Origin: Bacteroidales bacterium | Lineage (GTDB): Bacteria; Bacteroidota; Bacteroidia; Bacteroidales; VadinHA17 | Direction of reading: 5' to 3' | Assembly (NCBI GenBank): GCA_020353115.1 | Contig: CP070687.1 | Span: 1,925,512-1,934,328 of the forward strand | DNA: 8,817 nt | Shown: piece by piece, positions 5,874 to 8,817 of the stretch | Position numbering within the stretch: the stretch's first letter is position 1 | Layout: each line of letters begins with the position of its first letter | The notes under the pieces: model-generated | The model's input: only the letters and a program-made list of their open reading frames with translations | Database searches by the model: none | Told to the model about the DNA's origin: nothing | Position numbers and translations under genes: made by a program

Positions 5874-7499
5874 TTATTTACGATATAAACAGCATTCCGG
5901 AAGTGCATTATACACTTCGTCCGGAGCTTTCTCTTTTTCCGTATCGTGTCCTGCTTTTGCTATGGCTTTATGGATATCCCGCAGTTTTACCAGCTCTTTA
6001 TCATACGATATATGTATTATTTTCGTCACCTCATCCCATTCAGCACTCTTTACTCCATCAAGGGACAATGATGCTTTTTCAATTCTATCCTTACACATTC
6101 CACAATTCCCTGATACTGTAAACATTTCATGGCTGAGATTTGCATCAGAAGCCGGGTGTTGAGAGTGTTCCTGAAGGGAGCTTTCATTTTCCATGGTTCC
6201 ATGGTTGTGGCCGGTTGTAACCATTCCACCATCAGGATTCATCATACTTGCTTTTCCTGCCAGCTGAGCCGAAGCATCGATTTTAAAAACACCGTTTGTC
6301 GCAATTTCCTCCCCTTCGGATAAACCTTCCCTGACCACATAGTAATTGCCGGCCTCGGGGCCAAGGGTGATTTCTCTGTAAAGGAAGGATGGTGTCTGCC
6401 GGTCCGGAACCTTTACATAAACAACGGCCCTTTTTCCTGTCCACAGTACGGAAGATTTTGGAATAAGAAGCTCCGTTGCGGTTCCGGCAATTCCTGATTC
6501 AAGGATTCCTCTGGCAAACATTTCCGGTTTCAATGTCAGGTTCGGATTCGCGATTTCCACGCGAACGCGGGCCACCCTGGAATTGGGATCTATAAACGGA
6601 TCGATCTGGGCTACCTTACCGCGGTAGGTTTCCCCTGGTATTGATTGCAGGGTAAATTTAACTTCATCACCCGTTTTTATCCAGGGCAGATCGCTTTCAT
6701 ATGCATCAAACATCACCCACACTTTTGTAAGGTTAATCACCTCGAACAAGACCGAACCCTCTTTCACATAGTCACCGGCGGCAACAAAACGGTTGGTAAT
6801 CGTTCCCGAAATCGGGGATAATACATCAAAATACATCAAAGTTTCATCACTGTTCTCAATGGAACGGATTTGTTCTTCGGTTAAATCCCATAGTTTCAGT
6901 TTACTTCTTGCAGCCAGGTAAAAAGAGGGGTTGGTATCCCTGAACTTTACCGCTTCAAGCAGTTCTTTCTGCGCCGTTATCAAGTCCGGCGAGTAGATAC
7001 TTCCGAGTTTCTGTCCTTTCGTCACATTCTGTCCGGTAAAGTTCACAAATAGCTTTTCAATCCTGCCGCCAAAACGGGCAGTAAGACGGGCAACATTCCG
7101 TTCATCTGCTTTTACTTTTCCAAGCAGGTGAATTGATTTTTCCGGAATCCTTCTGACTACAACCGATGTCTGTACATCCGCCAGCTTCATTGCGGATTCA
7201 GTCATTTGAACTTCATTCGGATCAGTATCATCACCTCCCTGCTGCATCGTGGCCAGCGGAACAAGGTCCATGGCACAAATGGGGCATAATCCCGGTTCGT
7301 TTTGCCGGATCTGCGGGTGCATCGAACAGGTATAAACGGAAGTTTCCTCGCCGCCGGTTACCTCTTCATGTTCATGACCATCGTGGCCATCACCTGAACC
7401 GCCAAAAAACAAACCACCAATCAGCAAGCCAAGAACAAGGGTAATAACCGTGAGCAGTGCTTCTCTTTTACTTATTGATATCAGACTTTTTCTTTTCAT
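5874..7499 (-). CDS. cusB: CusB-like periplasmic adaptor of heavy-metal RND efflux, with C-terminal HMA domain
   Basis: A 541-residue membrane fusion protein linking an RND pump to a TolC-like channel. Order of parts: one N-terminal membrane anchor (about 12-33); a His/Asp/Glu-rich loop (GHDGHEHEE, 38-46); a heavy-metal-binding domain with YTCSMHP (56-62) and CPICAMDL (72-79); the adaptor core, with barrel-sandwich segments around ARFGGRIEKLFVNFTGQNVTKG and SPISGTITNRFVAAGDYVKEG flanking a helical hairpin (about 172-222), then beta-barrel and membrane-proximal parts to about 412; a His-rich linker (GHNHG, HSQH; 430-448); and an HMA domain with GNCGMC (464-469) ending in LPECCLYRK. E. coli CusB is about 400 residues and lacks both the HMA domain and this linker. 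The HMA part closely matches the next gene. It starts 13 bases after the outer-membrane factor stop. Copper/silver is the likely substrate; the symbol marks homology only. Confidence 0.93.
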   Translation of the reverse strand: MKRKSLISISKREALLTVITLVLGLLIGGLFFGGSGDGHDGHEHEEVTGGEETSVYTCSMHPQIRQNEPGLCPICAMDLVPLATMQQGGDDTDPNEVQMTESAMKLADVQTSVVVRRIPEKSIHLLGKVKADERNVARLTARFGGRIEKLFVNFTGQNVTKGQKLGSIYSPDLITAQKELLEAVKFRDTNPSFYLAARSKLKLWDLTEEQIRSIENSDETLMYFDVLSPISGTITNRFVAAGDYVKEGSVLFEVINLTKVWVMFDAYESDLPWIKTGDEVKFTLQSIPGETYRGKVAQIDPFIDPNSRVARVRVEIANPNLTLKPEMFARGILESGIAGTATELLIPKSSVLWTGKRAVVYVKVPDRQTPSFLYREITLGPEAGNYYVVREGLSEGEEIATNGVFKIDASAQLAGKASMMNPDGGMVTTGHNHGTMENESSLQEHSQHPASDANLSHEMFTVSGNCGMCKDRIEKASLSLDGVKSAEWDEVTKIIHISYDKELVKLRDIHKAIAKAGHDTEKEKAPDEVYNALPECCLYRK

Positions 7500-7512
7500 T
7501 TTATGTAATATT

Positions 7513-8757
7513 TTAATTTCCCATCAGATAATTGATAAATGCAACGGAAGCCTGTTTATCGCTACGCGATTTTTCAAGCTCCAATGAATACTCCAGTAAT
7601 CTTCTCTCCATTCGCAATATTTCCTCAAAGTTTTTCCCGGAGCCGGCATATTCCGATTCAAGTATGTTAATCGCCTTCTCTGCTATCCGGATCTGTTTCC
7701 GGTAAAGATTTATCTTTCTGTCCGCATCAAGATATTCGCTGTACACTTTCTCGAAAACAGATTCCAGCATATTGATTTTATCTGCTTTCTTATTCCCGGT
7801 AGCCTGTTGCATATAAACCGCCTCATTTACCATTGCCCTGTATTTTTTACGATACAGCGGAATGGTTATTCCTATCTTCGGAAATAGTATTGCATCCCTG
7901 CCATTAAGGGCATTTTCAGCCACCGGGTTCGCTGATTTGCCAACGGCCACATAATCAATCCCGATGGAAAGATCGGGCAATCCTGATTTCCTGGCCAGGA
8001 CCTCTTTGCTGCGGTACGTTTCAAGCAAATAGTCCAGACTCAAAACCTGATGGTTATTTGACCGCAACGTATCCAGGATGGCTTCCCTGCTCAATACAAG
8101 ATCAGTAGTCCACAAAGTATCAGGAACAGTAACCGGACTCTCTTCCGGTATATTGACCAGGTTATTCAGCTTTACCTTATGAATATTCCAGTTGTCTTTC
8201 ATAAATGCCAGGTTATTCTCCAGGTCTGCCAGTTCCATTTCAGCTCTCAGCTCATCCACTCCCGAAGCTGTGCCTGCCCCGACTTTTATTAATGCAAGAT
8301 TTTTGAAGGTCTCCATGATTCGTATATTATCGGTTATCGCCACAATGGCCTTACTGATGAAATACATATCATACCAGGCTGCCTGAACCTCAAAGAAAAG
8401 GTTGGATTTCGCTTCCTGAAATGCTTCATATTTGGATCTGGCATTTTGAACTGCCACATCTTCCCTGGCCCCCAATGTTCCGAACCAGGGGAACATCTGG
8501 GTTAGCGAAACTTTTGCCTGTTGCGGGCCGATCCGTGTTTCAACGGGACGAATAAAATAGCCGAATGCCAGTTGCGGATCAGGCAATGCCCCTGCCTGCG
8601 GGACCACTTCCAGGGCCGCCATATATTCGTTGAATTTTGCTTTCAGTGCCGGACTCCTTTCAGCCGCGAGTTCAAGGTATCTGTTCAATTCTTCCTGTGC
8701 GGAAAGCGTAGTGCTGACGGCAAGAAGTGTTGCTGTTATAATGGTCCTTACATTCAT
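7513..8757 (-). CDS. TolC/CusC-like outer-membrane efflux channel
   Basis: A 414-residue outer-membrane factor that forms the exit duct of a tripartite efflux pump. The N-terminus is a Sec signal peptide (about 1-20, cleavage after LSA before QEE); there is no lipobox Cys, unlike E. coli CusC. The rest shows the two outer-membrane-efflux repeats: the first about 22-215, with the characteristic start ELAAERSPALKAKFNEYMAA and LPDPQLAFGY, and the second about 225-412, with long amphipathic helices and SGLPDLSIGIDYVAVG plus FPKIGITIPLYRKKYRA, where the latter matches the strand-helix turn of the family. Length is slightly below the usual 430-480. A GGGAGG sequence lies six bases before the ATG, and the ATG overlaps a TGA ending an upstream frame (ATGA), pointing to translational coupling with the preceding pump gene. 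The adaptor gene follows after 13 bases. Confidence 0.92.
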   Translation of the reverse strand: MNVRTIITATLLAVSTTLSAQEELNRYLELAAERSPALKAKFNEYMAALEVVPQAGALPDPQLAFGYFIRPVETRIGPQQAKVSLTQMFPWFGTLGAREDVAVQNARSKYEAFQEAKSNLFFEVQAAWYDMYFISKAIVAITDNIRIMETFKNLALIKVGAGTASGVDELRAEMELADLENNLAFMKDNWNIHKVKLNNLVNIPEESPVTVPDTLWTTDLVLSREAILDTLRSNNHQVLSLDYLLETYRSKEVLARKSGLPDLSIGIDYVAVGKSANPVAENALNGRDAILFPKIGITIPLYRKKYRAMVNEAVYMQQATGNKKADKINMLESVFEKVYSEYLDADRKINLYRKQIRIAEKAINILESEYAGSGKNFEEILRMERRLLEYSLELEKSRSDKQASVAFINYLMGN

Positions 8758-8817
8758 GTTACACCTCCCTTATCTCTTATAGATGATCTCCTGACATTCC
8801 GCTCCTGCCACATACTA
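8754..8817 (-). CDS. Probable C-terminal end of an RND efflux pump (CusA-like), gene runs off the window
   Basis: On the minus strand one frame is open from the window edge to TGA at 8754-8756, giving SMWQERNVRRSSIRDKGGVT. The other two frames have stops in this stretch or at the edge. The start, MWQER followed by basic residues, looks like the cytosolic tail after the last membrane helix of heavy-metal RND pumps, though 20 residues cannot prove a family. The stop overlaps the start of the outer-membrane factor as ATGA, and the downstream channel and adaptor lack a pump partner inside the window. The pump identity is therefore an inference from operon order. Confidence 0.45.
   Translation of the reverse strand, partial: SMWQERNVRRSSIRDKGGVT

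Noticed and set aside
1..8817. tRNA, rRNA, CRISPR and transposase signals
   Set aside because: I looked for T-arm motifs, regularly spaced direct repeats and transposase motifs on both strands and found none that held up.

Overview
The window reads as a chromosomal segment of a member of the Bacteroidota, probably Bacteroidales-like. The support is indirect: moderate GC, few strong Shine-Dalgarno sequences, a RagA/SusD-free but typically Bacteroidetes-style set of lipoproteins, a GNCGMC-type heavy-metal-associated (HMA) protein, and a CusB-type adaptor with an HMA domain fused to its C-terminus. I cannot place it to genus. No rRNA, tRNA, CRISPR array or intact transposase gene was seen.

Left part, plus strand (1-3936). 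A serine hydrolase of the class C beta-lactamase/penicillin-binding family enters from the left edge without its N-terminus. It is followed by a small lipoprotein gene broken by an in-frame TGA (1363-1365). A 413-base spacer with two hairpins comes next, then an AHSA1/SRPBCC-type protein and a cation diffusion facilitator (CDF) transporter. These genes look like independent accessory or housekeeping units and not one operon.

Middle (3937-5514). A minus-strand lipoprotein of unknown function (4023-4511) has a clear GGAGG ribosome binding site that moves its start inward from the longest reading frame. After it comes about 950 bases with no convincing gene but several inverted repeats, including a compact pair of hairpins at 5198-5243 that looks like a dispersed REP-like element.

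Right part, minus strand (8817 down to about 5455). This is a heavy-metal efflux operon, most likely for copper/silver (Cus-like). Read in transcription order it holds the last 20 codons of a probable RND pump (stop overlapping the next start as ATGA), a TolC/CusC-like outer-membrane factor, a CusB-like periplasmic adaptor carrying an N-terminal heavy-metal-binding domain and a C-terminal HMA domain, and a secreted stand-alone HMA protein. A strong intrinsic terminator closes the operon. The stand-alone HMA protein and the domain fused to the adaptor are close paralogs (about 53 of 83 positions identical by hand alignment). This suggests a duplicated metallochaperone, one copy tethered to the pump and one free, probably taking the place of CusF. 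The CDF transporter is a second metal exporter nearby, but it is not in the operon.

The most interesting items are the fused/free HMA pair with its shared Cys-Cys tail, the broken lipoprotein, the CDF protein with altered membrane-site residues and a cytosolic Cys cluster, and the structured non-coding block around 5049-5248. I did not find a clearly new biological system.
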